Program-made: the position numbers and the translations under genes
Source of the DNA: an uncultured Mycoplasma sp.
GTDB lineage: Bacteria; Bacillota_I; Bacilli_A; Mycoplasmatales; Metamycoplasmataceae
Length of the DNA: 51,027 bases
Direction of reading: 5' to 3'
NCBI GenBank assembly: GCA_947040455.1
Contig: CAMRBN010000005.1
Location: 1 to 51,027, forward strand
Notes under the pieces: model-generated
Seen by the model: the letters and a program-made list of their open reading frames with translations, nothing else
What the model was told of the DNA's origin: nothing
The model's database searches: none
Part shown: positions 1 through 9,834 of the stretch, one piece after another
Layout of the letters: each line of letters begins with the position of its first letter
Numbering within the stretch: position 1 is the first letter of the stretch

Positions 1-55
1 TTCTTCTTTTAGTTTTATAAAAATAAGGTTGTAGTCTTTCTTGAATTAATTTTTT
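1..55 (-). repeat. Duplicated fragment of the rnj 3' end
   Basis: Positions 1-55 match 279-333 (inside rnj) base for base by eye. Read on the minus strand they encode the same stretch of the RNase J C-terminal tail, around residues KKLIQERLQPYFYKTKRR. Upstream of the match the sequence diverges and soon meets an in-frame stop, so this copy is a headless fragment lying downstream of the intact gene. It runs off the window edge, so its full length is unknown. It looks like a short direct duplication of the gene's end. Confidence 0.75.
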
Positions 56-165
56 AAAATCAATTGTATTTTGGAGTACAAAGTATAGCTAATTATGAGT
101 ATCTTGAATTTTGCTAGAGAAAATTATAATTATTTAATTGACTATTATTTTAGTTGATTGGTTTC

Positions 166-189
166 CTTTGATTCTAATAATAATCAAAG
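166..189. terminator. Hairpin downstream of rnj
   Basis: An 8-bp inverted repeat (CTTTGATT / AATCAAAG, 8-nt loop) lies just past the rnj stop codon on the minus strand. There is no clear T-tract in the direction of rnj transcription, so termination is plausible but not certain. Confidence 0.35.
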
Positions 190-195
190 ATATAA

Positions 196-1908
196 TTAAT
201 TAGCTATTATTTCTTCTTCAGGAGGAGAAATTAATCTTAAATCATCAGTATAAAAAATTGTGGAAGTAATAATTGGTTTTCTTCTTTTAGTTTTATAAAA
301 ATAAGGTTGTAGTCTTTCTTGAATTAATTTTTTCAATTGTTGAGTGGTTCAATTATCATGATTCTTTATTTTATACAATAGTGCACCATGAACTAATCTT
401 CTTGATTCTGTAATAATAGGAAGAGACGTTTTAACATATAAAGTTCCTCTAGAAATTATTTTGGTTCTTCCAATTATTTCATTTTTAGCTCTATTAATTG
501 TAACTACAACATGAACAAAACCACTTTCACCAAGAACCTCTCTTTCTTTAATAATTTTAGAATTTAATTCAGAAGCTATATCGCCATCAATGTAAACTGG
601 TTCTGCATCAATTCTGTTTGTAGAAAGTGTTAGTTTACGATTTAGTAATTCATATACTTCACCATGAGCGGCTATGAAAATATTTTCTGGTTTTACACCA
701 TTTTCCACAGCTGTTTGACCATGAACTACCGACATTCTATATTCACCATGATAAGGAACAAAATAATCAGGTTTTGTTAGTTGGAATATTTTATCATGTT
801 CTTCTCTATAAGCGTGTCCTGATGTATGTAAATAGCCATCTATTCGATTTTCTTTAATATCAGCTCCTAGTTTATATAAATTATTAATTAATAATTCGAT
901 TTTAATTCGATTTCCTGGAATAGGTGAAGATGAAAAAAGAATTAGATCTTTATTTTTAATAGTAACTTGCGGATGTTTACCAATGGCCATTTTTGCCAAA
1001 GCAGCTAATTGTTCACCTTGTGAACCAGTAGTTAAAATAACAATTTCATTTTCTGCAAATTTAGAGATATTTTTTTTATCAATAAAAACGCTAGCATCAA
1101 CATCAATATACCCTATTTCTCTTCCTATATTTACTCCATTAACCATTGAACGACCAAACGAAACAACTTTCTTACCTAATTCAGCAGCCATTTTAATAAT
1201 TGCACTAATTCTTGTCATGTTTGAAGCAAAAGCTGTAATGATAATTTTCTTTTCAGCTTTTTCCATATAGTTTCTAATATCTTTCAAAATATCTTTTTCA
1301 GAAGGTGAGTGGAAAGGTCTCATGGCATTTGTTGAATCAGAAAATAAAACACTTAAATTTTCTTCTCCCATTTGCTCTAATTTTTTAAAGTCCGTCATAT
1401 TCCCTATAGGGGTATAATCAAATCTAAAATCACCAGTAAACATCAAGGAACCATTAGGTGTTGAAAATCTAATACCAAAAGCGTCAGGAATTGAATGTTG
1501 AGCAGTTCAAAAATCAACAACTACATCATCAAAAACAAATTTTTCATCTTTTTCAATTTCAATAAATGTAACATTTGTATGCAATTTTCTTTCACTTATT
1601 TTAGCTTCTAAGTATTTAATAGCAATTTTCGGTGCATAAATAAATTTAAGATCTACCTGTTGCAACAAATAAGGGATACCACCCATGTGATCTTCATGAC
1701 CGTGGGTCAAAAATAATCCTTCTATTTTATTTTCATTTGCTTTTAAGTATTTGTAGTTTGGGATAATGCCTTTTATACCAGTAATTGAACCATTACCGAA
1801 TTTAATTCCGGCATCTAAGATAAAAATTTTATCATTATGTTCTATCACAAGTGTTGATTTACCAATTTCTTGCATTCCACCTAAACCAAAAAATTTTGTT
1901 GGTTGCAT
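196..1908 (-). CDS. rnj: Ribonuclease J, metallo-beta-lactamase family
   Basis: Length 570 aa, normal for RNase J. The enzyme is a cytoplasmic endo- and 5'-exoribonuclease in mRNA decay and rRNA maturation. The metal-binding motif HGHEDHMGG sits near residue 70 after an N-terminal GGMQEIGKS segment. Downstream are the beta-CASP motifs (SDSTNAMRP; ASNMTRI; TTGSQGE) and HTSGHA near residue 360. In-frame TGA codons read as Trp split it into fragments under the standard code. The start has a GGAG ribosome-binding site 6 nt upstream. mycoplasmas often carry one or two RNase J paralogues; this one cannot be assigned to J1 or J2 from sequence alone. A scrap of its 3' end is repeated at positions 1-55. 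Confidence 0.93.
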
Positions 1909-2025
1909 ATTTTACTCCTATATTTTTAAATTTTGAATATTTTGAATTTAAAGCTTTTAATTTTTTTAGTTAATATAAATTATAATGTATTTTCACAATT
2001 TCTTCACCAATATTAAATAATACTT

Positions 2026-2049
2026 TGAAAATATTTAGAAGTATTTTCA
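2026..2049 (-). terminator. Hairpin after the duplicated lipoprotein gene
   Basis: Perfect 8-bp stem TGAAAATA / TATTTTCA with an 8-nt loop lies 15 nt past the lipoprotein stop codon. The rest of the 156-bp gap to rnj is AT-rich. It includes ATTATA at 1979-1984, usable as the rnj -10 element on the minus strand. Confidence 0.5.
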
Positions 2050-2064
2050 TTAACCAAACTAGCC

Positions 2065-5000
2065 TTAATTAATTGTGTTTGCCATAATGATTACTTCACT
2101 ACTTAAATTAATTTCTTGAGTTCCACCATAGTAATCTATATTTAATTCTAAAGAATAAGAAACTTTATAATTTCCGTCAGCTTGTTTGGTTACTATAATT
2201 TTTTTATTATCTTGATTTTGTCCAACAACAATGTTTTTAAATAATGTATTTTCAAATAAACCATTATTATCAATAGATAACATATCTAAAAGTGATGTGT
2301 TATTTGATAATAAATTAAATGATAATCCTTCATTACTTAAATTTTGCAATAAAGTTAAAGAAGCACTTATATTGCCATTTTCTGCTTCAATTCAATTGTT
2401 GGAATAAATATTTGAATTTGATTTCAACACTTCTCTACCAAATGAAGTAACAAAATTTTGCAATGGTATTTCAACACTTTCATCATTTCCTAAACCTTGA
2501 ATTAACAGTTTATTAGCTTCAGAGTTTAAATCTTCCATTATCGCAATATCAAAAGCTCCAGATTTATTAATTAATACTTTATTATTTGTTGGATTTAATT
2601 TATCAACAGTAAATAATTCATCTATGGTTTTAAAGTTTTTTATTGATATACGTATTGAACTAGTAATATCGGTTGAAATTTCAAGAGATAGATGACCTCC
2701 TATAGTTCCTTCCTTATCATTAAAAATTAAAGTTGGTTCCATAATAAATTTCATTGTTTGTCCTGAAAAATAGTGGTTCATTATATTAGTGTCAAAAGTA
2801 ATATAATTCGCTCAAATATTTGGATCTTGCTTTGCTTTCAATAATACTGTAGAAGCATAAGTGGTTGGTTCTATATTGTCAGTTTGAGTAAATTGTTCTG
2901 CCAAAATGTTAAGAGCGGCTTGTTGTATATTTAAATTAACTTTATAATCCATTAATGAATTAGTAACTGGAGGAGTTTCTACTCAATCAGTTCCATTAAA
3001 TTCCTTTTGTGAAAAAGTTATTTTTATATTTCAATTTGTATTTGTAAAATTTATATTACTAAATTCCATATTTGAAATAAAGCCGTTATTATAGAATTTA
3101 TTTATATCTAAAAAAGTTAGAAAATTATTATATTGATATCTCACTAATAGAGGTGTTGTATTGTATTTAAAAAACTCCTCTATAGTAATACTTTGCATAC
3201 TCTCATCTTTTAAATCATTAATAAAGTTTTTATGGTTTATCAATATTTCAAAATTCATAATATCTAATTCTGAATTTGATTGGAAAATAGGAAAGTTGGA
3301 AATAGTAATTTTTTCGTTGTTAATTTCATGACCTTGATATGTACCATTTAATAATAAAATTAATTTTCCTGTTGATTGCGATGAACCTTGGACAATAGAT
3401 AATGATAAATCATTATAGAAATGATTGGCAACCAATCTCTTATTTAATTCATCATTTGTTAATTTAGATATATTTGTGTATTGGTCCAAATTTAATTGTC
3501 TAGCAACTGCAACATATTTATCAACTTCTAATTTGACATTAGGACTAAGTTCATCTTCAGGAGAATTTGCTGTATAACTAATTTGTCCGCCTTGTGCAAA
3601 TTCTGCCAAAACAGGAGGAATTGGGTTTGGATCAGGATTAACAGGAGGAATTGGATTTACAATTACTTCACTACTTAAATTAATTTCTTGAGTTCCACCA
3701 TAGTAATCTATATTTAATTCTAAAGAATAAGAAACTTTATAATTTCCGTCAGCTTGTTTGGTTACTATAATTTTTTTATTATCTTGATTTTGTCCAACAA
3801 CAATGTTTTTAAATAATGTATTTTCAAATAAACCATTATTATCAATAGATAACATATCTAAAAGTGATGTGTTATTTGATAATAAATTAAATGATAATCC
3901 TTCATTACTTAAATTTTGCAATAAAGTTAAAGAAGCACTTATATTGCCATTTTCTGCTTCAATTCAATTGTTGGAATAAATATTTGAATTTGATTTCAAC
4001 ACTTCTCTACCAAATGAAGTAACAAAATTTTGCAATGGTATTTCAACACTTTCATCATTTCCTAAACCTTGAATTAACAGTTTATTAGCTTCAGAGTTTA
4101 AATCTTCCATTATCGCAATATCAAAAGCTCCAGATTTATTAATTAATACTTTATTATTTGTTGGATTTAATTTATCAACAGTAAATAATTCATCTATGGT
4201 TTTAAAGTTTTTTATTGATATACGTATTGAACTAGTAATATCGGTTGAAATTTCAAGAGATAGATGACCTCCTATAGTTCCTTCCTTATCATTAAAAATT
4301 AAAGTTGGTTCCATAATAAATTTCATTGTTTGTCCTGAAAAATAGTGGTTCATTATATTAGTGTCAAAAGTAATATAATTCGCTCAAATATTTGGATCTT
4401 GCTTTGCTTTCAATAATACTGTAGAAGCATAAGTGGTTGGTTCTATATTGTCAGTTTGAGTAAATTGTTCTGCCAAAATGTTAAGAGCGGCTTGTTGTAT
4501 ATTTAAATTAACTTTATAATCCATTAATGAATTAGTAACTGGAGGAGTTTCTACTCAATCAGTTCCATTAAATTCCTTTTGTGAAAAAGTTATTTTTATA
4601 TTTCAATTTGTATTTGTAAAATTTATATTACTAAATTCCATATTTGAAATAAAGCCGTTATTATAGAATTTATTTATATCTAAAAAAGTTAGAAAATTAT
4701 TATATTGATATCTCACTAATAGAGGTGTTGTATTGTATTTAAAAAACTCCTCTATAGTAATACTTTGCATACTCTCATCTTTTAAATCATTAATAAAGTT
4801 TTTATGGTTTATCAATATTTCAAAATTCATAATATCTAATTCTGAATTTGATTGGAAAATAGGAAAGTTGGAAATAGTAATTTTTTCGTTGTTAATTTCA
4901 TGACCTTGATATGTACCATTTAATAATAAAATTAATTTTCCTGTTGATTGCGATGAACCTTGGACAATAGATAATGATAAATCATTATAGAAATGATTGG

Positions 5001-5364
5001 CAACCAATCTCTTATTTAATTCATCATTTGTTAATTTAGATATATTTGTGTATTGGTCCAAATTTAATTGTCTAGCAACTGCAACATATTTATCAACTTC
5101 TAATTTGACATTAGGACTAAGTTCATCTTCAGGAGAATTTGCTGTATAACTAATTTGTCCGCCTTGTGCAAATTCTGCCAAAACAGGAGGAATTGGGTTT
5201 GGATCAGGATTGGGGTTTGGATCAGGATTGGGGTTTGGATTGGGGTCAACAGGTGGATTAGTAGGTTTATCTTGTGTACAAGAAATAAGAATAAGAGGAG
5301 AACTAATTATACCTATAGCCAAGGTTCCAATAATCAAATTAGATAGTTTTAAGATTTTTTTCAT
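2065..5364 (-). CDS. Surface lipoprotein with two identical 1.55-kb internal repeats
   Basis: A 1099-residue prolipoprotein. The N-terminus MKKILKLSNLIIGTLAIGII leads to a lipobox ending SCT, so the mature protein would be lipidated at Cys and exposed on the surface. A linker rich in Pro-Asn/Asp follows, then a roughly 515-residue module present twice, the copies being joined by VNPIPPVNPDPNPIPPV. Segments such as GKLILLLNGTYQG...ITISNF resemble the mycoplasma Lipoprotein_17-type repeat domain. The reading frame stays open across both copies with TGA as Trp. The start at 5364 is chosen over an upstream Met because it begins the signal peptide and has AAAGGAATT upstream. A paralogue lies at 48747-50540. 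Function unknown; antigenic size variation is an inference. Confidence 0.9.
2090..3639. repeat. Tandem repeat copy 2 (C-terminal module)
   Basis: Second of two direct repeats with a period of 1572 bp (exactly 524 codons). The copies agree wherever I compared them, and the translated segments given for both are identical. Identity starts at 2090 and ends at 3639, with mismatches at 2089/3661 and 3640/5212. Confidence 0.93.
3662..5211. repeat. Tandem repeat copy 1 (N-terminal module)
   Basis: First (promoter-proximal) copy of the 1550-bp repeat, separated from copy 2 by 22 bp that encode part of the Pro-Asn linker. The upper breakpoint falls inside the Pro-Asn/Asp repeat coding region, which could have served as the recombination site. 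Confidence 0.93.
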
Positions 5365-5563
5365 TTTAATTCCTTTAACATTAAATATATGTTGAATGTA
5401 TTTGATATAAAGTTTTAAATACACAAAATACACACACATTATAACATAAATATATTTAATAAAACATTGCTATTAAAATAATAATTTTTTTAATTAAAAT
5501 TTAATATTTCAATTAAAACAATGTTATGATTTAATTGTATTTTAAACTAAAAATTTAAAATAT

Positions 5564-5592
5564 TATTGTCATCACTTAGATGAATAACAATA
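5564..5592. promoter_or_regulatory. Imperfect inverted repeat upstream of glpO
   Basis: TATTGT-CATC-ACTTA-GATG-AATA-ACAATA forms an inverted repeat with one asymmetric 4-nt insertion, 20 nt before the glpO start and touching a plausible -10 element (TATAAA, 5591-5596). It could be an operator or a leader hairpin. The rest of the 247-bp gap 5365-5611 is AT-rich. It holds ATTATA at 5438-5443, a likely minus-strand -10 for the lipoprotein gene. Confidence 0.35.
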
Positions 5593-5611
5593 TAAAAAGA
5601 AAGTAAAATCA

Positions 5612-6763
5612 ATGAAAATATATGATGTTGCCATTATTGGTGGGGGAATTATTGGAGGAATGATTTCTTATGAGTTATCTAAATATAAATTAACCAATGT
5701 AATATTTGAGAAGAATCCTGTTTTGGCTGATGAAACAACTAGAGGAAACTCAGGTGCCATTCATGGTGGTTTTGATCCCATTCCGGAAAAAGTAGAAGCT
5801 AAATTAAATGTTTTAGGAAATCAATTATGAAGAGAAGAGATTTTCCCAAATTTAGATTTTCCGAAAGCTCAAATAAATAGTTTAGTAGTTTCTTTTAATT
5901 CGGAAGAAGAAGAACACTTAGATATGCTATATGAAAGAGGTTTAACCAATAAAGTTCCTAAGGAATTTATGAAAATTATTTCTCAAGAAGAAGTAAGAAA
6001 AATAGAGCCCAATATAAGTTTAGAAGTTACAAAGGCATTATTATGTACTAGTTCATGAGCAATAGATCCTGTTGCTGCAACCAAATCTCTTTTTGGTGTT
6101 GCTGAAAATAACGGAATTAATATACAAAGAAATTCTGAAGTTACAAATATAAAATATATTAAAGATTATTTTGAAATAACTATTAATAAATCTGAAATAT
6201 TTTATGCTAAAAATATCATCAATGCTGCTGGTCACTATGCAGATATAATATCTGAAATGGCCGGATACCCTGACTTTAAACAAAAAGTTAGAAGAGGAGA
6301 ATATAGAATTTTAGCTAGATCTGAAAGACATTTTGTTAATTCTATAATTTTTATGGTACCAACAATTCACGGAAAAGGTGTAATTGTGGCTCCTATGTTG
6401 GATGGACATATTTTAGTAGGTCCAACAGCAGAAGAAGATGTTCCTAAAAATGAAACACGCTTAGTAACTAGAGAAAAATATGATGAAATTGGAAGAATTG
6501 GAAATAAACTAATTCCAACTTTGAATTTAGAAAAAACAATTATGACTTTATCTGGTTCAAGACCCATAGATATTGAAACAGATGATTTTATCATTAAATA
6601 TGCAAGTGGAAATAAACATTTTATTAATGTTGCCGGTATGCAATCACCTGCAATCGCTTCATCTCCTGCAATTGCTATTGAAGTATCTAATTTACTAAAA
6701 AATAATGGAACAAAAATGGAGAAAAACAACTCTTTTAAACCTAAGTTTAAACTTATGTATTAA
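5612..6763 (+). CDS. glpO: Glycerol-3-phosphate oxidase (FAD)
   Basis: Length 383 aa. The N-terminal dinucleotide-binding fold YDVAIIGGGIIGG is followed by TTRGNSGAIHGGF, typical of FAD-dependent glycerol-3-phosphate oxidases of the DAO family. The C-terminal part ends with an FAD-contact segment VAGMQSPAIASSPAIA. The enzyme oxidises glycerol 3-phosphate to dihydroxyacetone phosphate with oxygen, releasing hydrogen peroxide, a known cytotoxic factor in several mycoplasmas. It heads an operon with glpK (36-nt gap) and glpF, which supports this over a generic L-2-hydroxyglutarate oxidase. Length favours the short mycoplasma oxidase rather than the 550-600-residue GlpD type. Confidence 0.88.
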
Positions 6764-6799
6764 TTTACAATCAAAAATCAAATAAAGAAAGATAAAAAA

Positions 6800-8329
6800 A
6801 TGAATGAAAAATATATATTAACGATTGACTCCGGAACTACTTCTTGTAGATCTTTGGTTGTCAACAAAAAAGGAAATGTTGTAGCTACTTCACAAGTAGA
6901 ATTTACACAATTTTTTCCAAAAAGTGGTTGAGTGGAGCATGATCCTTTAGAAATTTGAAATGCTCAACTTTCTACAATTCAATCCGTTAAAAATAAAAGT
7001 GAAGTGAAATCTACAGATATCGCAGCTATAGGAATCACAAACCAGAGAGAAACAATTGTTGTTTGAGATAAGGCAAGTGGATTGCCTGTTTATAATGCTA
7101 TTGTTTGACAAGATGGAAGAACAAAAGAATATTGTGATGAATTAATTAAAGAAGGTCATTCTGATTTTTTCACTGATAAAACTGGATTAATTATTAATCC
7201 TTATTTTAGTGGTACAAAACTAAAATGAATACTTGAAAATGTTCCAGCTGCCAAAGAAACTTTGGAGCGTGGAGACTTATTAGCAGGAACAATAGATACT
7301 TGATTATTATGAAAATTAACAAAAGGAAAATCTTTTTTAACAGATGTATCAAATGCATCTAGAACATTATTATTCAATATTCATACAATGGATTGAGATC
7401 AAGAGATTTTAGATTTATTAAAAATTCCGAAATCTATTCTTCCTAAAGTTCAACCATCAAGTTCGTTTTTTGGTGATATGACACCAGAATTCTTTTCAAT
7501 TAACGCAAAAGGAATAGTTCCAATTACAGGTATGATTGGTGATCAACAATCATCTTTATTTGGTCAATTATGTGTTGAACCTGGAATGGTTAAAAACACT
7601 TATGGTACTGGTTGTTTTGTTTTAATAAACACTGGAGACAAACCAATAAAAAGTAAAAACAGATTGTTAACAACTGTAGCTTGACAAATAGAGGGAGAAA
7701 AAACTCAATATGCTTTAGAAGGATCTGTTTTTATAGCCGGCGCTTCTATTACTTGATTGAAAAATGGACTAAAATTAATTTATGATTCATCAGAAACTGA
7801 TTTTTATGCTGATTTAGTTGAAAAAATTAAAAAAGATAATCAAAGAATTTATGTTGTTCCTTCATTTACTGGATTGGGAGCACCTTATTGAGATTCAAAC
7901 TCAAGAGGTGCTATCTTTGGACTAGAAAGAGGAACAAAGAGAGAGCATATTGTAAAAGCTACTTTAGAATCAATTGCTTATCAAGCAAATGATTTAATAA
8001 AATCAATGTCTAGTGATATTAACAAAAAAATTGAAGTTATGAAAGTAGATGGAGGAGTAAGTAATTCAAATTATTTATTAGATTTTCAATCATCACTTTC
8101 TGATGTAAAAATTGTTAAATCTCAAAATATTGAAACAACTGCAATGGGTGCTGCCTATATGGCAGGATTGCAAATCAAATATTGAAAAAATATTGATGAA
8201 ATTAAAAAAATTGCAATTATTGATAAAGAATATAAATCTCAAATTACAAATGAAGAAAGAAAGACATTAATCAAAGGTTGAGATGAAGCAGTTAAAAGAA
8301 CTTTCAATTGAACAAAAGATATTGAATAG
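6800..8329 (+). CDS. glpK: Glycerol kinase
   Basis: Length 509 aa, the usual size. A FGGY-family kinase: ATP plus glycerol gives glycerol 3-phosphate, trapping the substrate in the cell. The N-terminal phosphate-binding motif DSGTTSCRS is present, as are [23 protein letters not shown] and WQDGR, the GLGAPYW segment near residue 360, and [15 protein letters not shown] near the C-terminus. About ten in-frame TGA Trp codons break it under the standard code. The start is preceded by an AAAGA-rich leader. It supplies the substrate of the upstream glpO product. Confidence 0.95.
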
Positions 8330-8392
8330 AATTCATCATTAAATAAAAAAATTGAAAATAGAATTAACTTACTATTAAGAAAGAAGAAAATT

Positions 8393-9163
8393 ATGGGAAA
8401 TTTATCCATAAGCCAATTATTCCAATTTGGCGCTAGCGAATTTGTTGGTACAATGTTACTAATTTTACTCGGTAACGGTGTCGTTGCAACTTGTTTGTTA
8501 AACGGAACTAAAGGAAAGGGTAGCGGATGAGTTGCTATTTGTTTGGGTTGATTCACAGCAATCTTTATATCTGTAACAGTAGCAACAGCATTAGCTCCTG
8601 CCGACTTGCCTACAGGATTAATAAATCCAGTATTTGCAATCAACAACATGATATTACATGCATCTGATAGTTCACAAGGACTTCCAGTAGCAGCAGGTTT
8701 TATTGCTTTGTTATTTCAATTTTTAGGTGCAGGAATAGGACAAATTTTAGTTGTTCTTGTATTTAAAAAACACTATGATGCTACAGATGACTCATCAGCT
8801 ATTTTAGGAACATTTGCAACAGGACCAGCAATAAGATCTCTACATTGAAATTTTTTAGCTGAAGTTATTGCAACTTTTGTATTAGTATTTGCTGTGTCAT
8901 CAATCGGATTAGCAAATTCAACATCTAACTCAGAGGGTTCTTTGTTTGTAGGTTTAATAATCTTAGGTATCGGAATCTCATTAGGTTCTGTAACGGGTTA
9001 TTCACTAAATCCTTTTAGAGATTTAGTACCAAGACTAGTTCATCAAGCACTTCCTTTAAAAAATAAAGGAACATCAGATTGATCTTATTCATGAGTACCT
9101 ACATTAGGTCCAATCACAGGTGGATTAATAGGTTTATTAGCTGCACCTGGTTTATTTTACTAA
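8393..9163 (+). CDS. glpF: Glycerol uptake facilitator (aquaglyceroporin)
   Basis: Length 256 aa with six hydrophobic segments of the MIP family, beginning QLFQFGASEFVGTMLLILLG. It would let glycerol diffuse across the membrane for glpK and glpO. The two half-helix signature motifs are altered. The first NPA reads NPV (NPVFAIN), and the second reads NPF but keeps the downstream Arg and Asp (NPFRDLVPR). The two Asn residues and the selectivity-filter Arg are therefore kept while both Ala are replaced. Third gene of the glp operon, followed by a terminator. Confidence 0.93.
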
Positions 9164-9183
9164 AATAAAACCAACAAAATATA

Positions 9184-9220
9184 AAATCAAAATCATAGTT
9201 ATATGGTTTTGATTTTTTTG
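9184..9220. terminator. Bidirectional terminator between glpF and def
   Basis: Inverted repeat AAATCAAAATCAT / ATGGTTTTGATTT followed by a T-run, placed between two convergent genes. It would stop glp transcription rightwards and def transcription leftwards. Confidence 0.8.
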
Positions 9221-9227
9221 TGATAAA

Positions 9228-9779
9228 TTATAAAAGTTTTAAATCTTCATCTTTGTTTCAAGGATGCTTGTGATCAATGTGATCAATAAATAATTTTCCT
9301 TGCAAATGATCTAATTCATGTTGAAAAACAATTGCAACAAATTGTTTACAATCAAATGTTTTAATCTTCTTGTCATTATAAGAATAAGCTTCTACAACTA
9401 TTCTCTCCGACCTTTTTATAAAACCTTCTTGATTAGGATCTGATTCTCTAACACTTAAACAACCTTCTCCTGGTTTCAAAGCAATCAATCCTTGACTTTT
9501 AGCTATTATTTTTGGATTAATGATGACATCACTGAAAACAATATTATCTTCATTATCTAAAATATGTACAAAAAAAATGTTTTTCAAAATACCATATTGC
9601 ACTGCAGCTACTCCGACAGCTGGTCTAAAATGAGTTTCGGATTTTGTACTATCTATTACATGATACATCATTTTTTGAACTAACAAATCATCTTCTTTAG
9701 TCAAGGGAATAGGCACATTAACTGACTTTTCTCGTAAGACTTTGTTTGGCAGTTTTATTATTCTTACATCAAATTTCAT
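9228..9779 (-). CDS. def: Peptide deformylase
   Basis: Length 183 aa. It removes the formyl group from nascent N-terminal Met. All three active-site motifs are visible: GVAAVQ (motif 1, Q present), EGCLSV (motif 2, metal-ligand Cys) and QHELDH (motif 3, HExxH with catalytic Glu). The C-terminal tail WNKDEDLKLL lies after an in-frame TGA. The start at 9779 is 7 nt from a minus-strand TATAAT, so the mRNA is probably leaderless. Confidence 0.95.
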
Positions 9780-9786
9780 ATTAAAA

Positions 9787-9828
9787 ATTATAAATAAAAT
9801 AAATATTTTTTTATTAAAAATATATAAT
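9787..9828. promoter_or_regulatory. Divergent def/serS promoters
   Basis: In the 55-bp gap between divergent genes, TATAAT occurs on the minus strand at 9792-9787 (7 nt before the def ATG) and on the plus strand at 9823-9828 (6 nt before the serS ATG). With the usual 6-8 nt between the -10 box and the start of transcription, both mRNAs would begin at or beside the start codon. Confidence 0.65.
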
Positions 9829-9834
9829 TAAAAT

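Noticed and set aside
349-1446. Apparent splitting of rnj and most other genes by TGA
   Set aside because: The pieces stay in one frame, and conserved motifs run across the TGA codons; TGA encodes Trp here, so these are not pseudogenes.
5155-5395. Plus-strand frames rich in Trp, Arg, Ile or Gly, Leu repeats
   Set aside because: They are opposite-strand shadows of the Pro-Asn/Asp linker of the lipoprotein gene.
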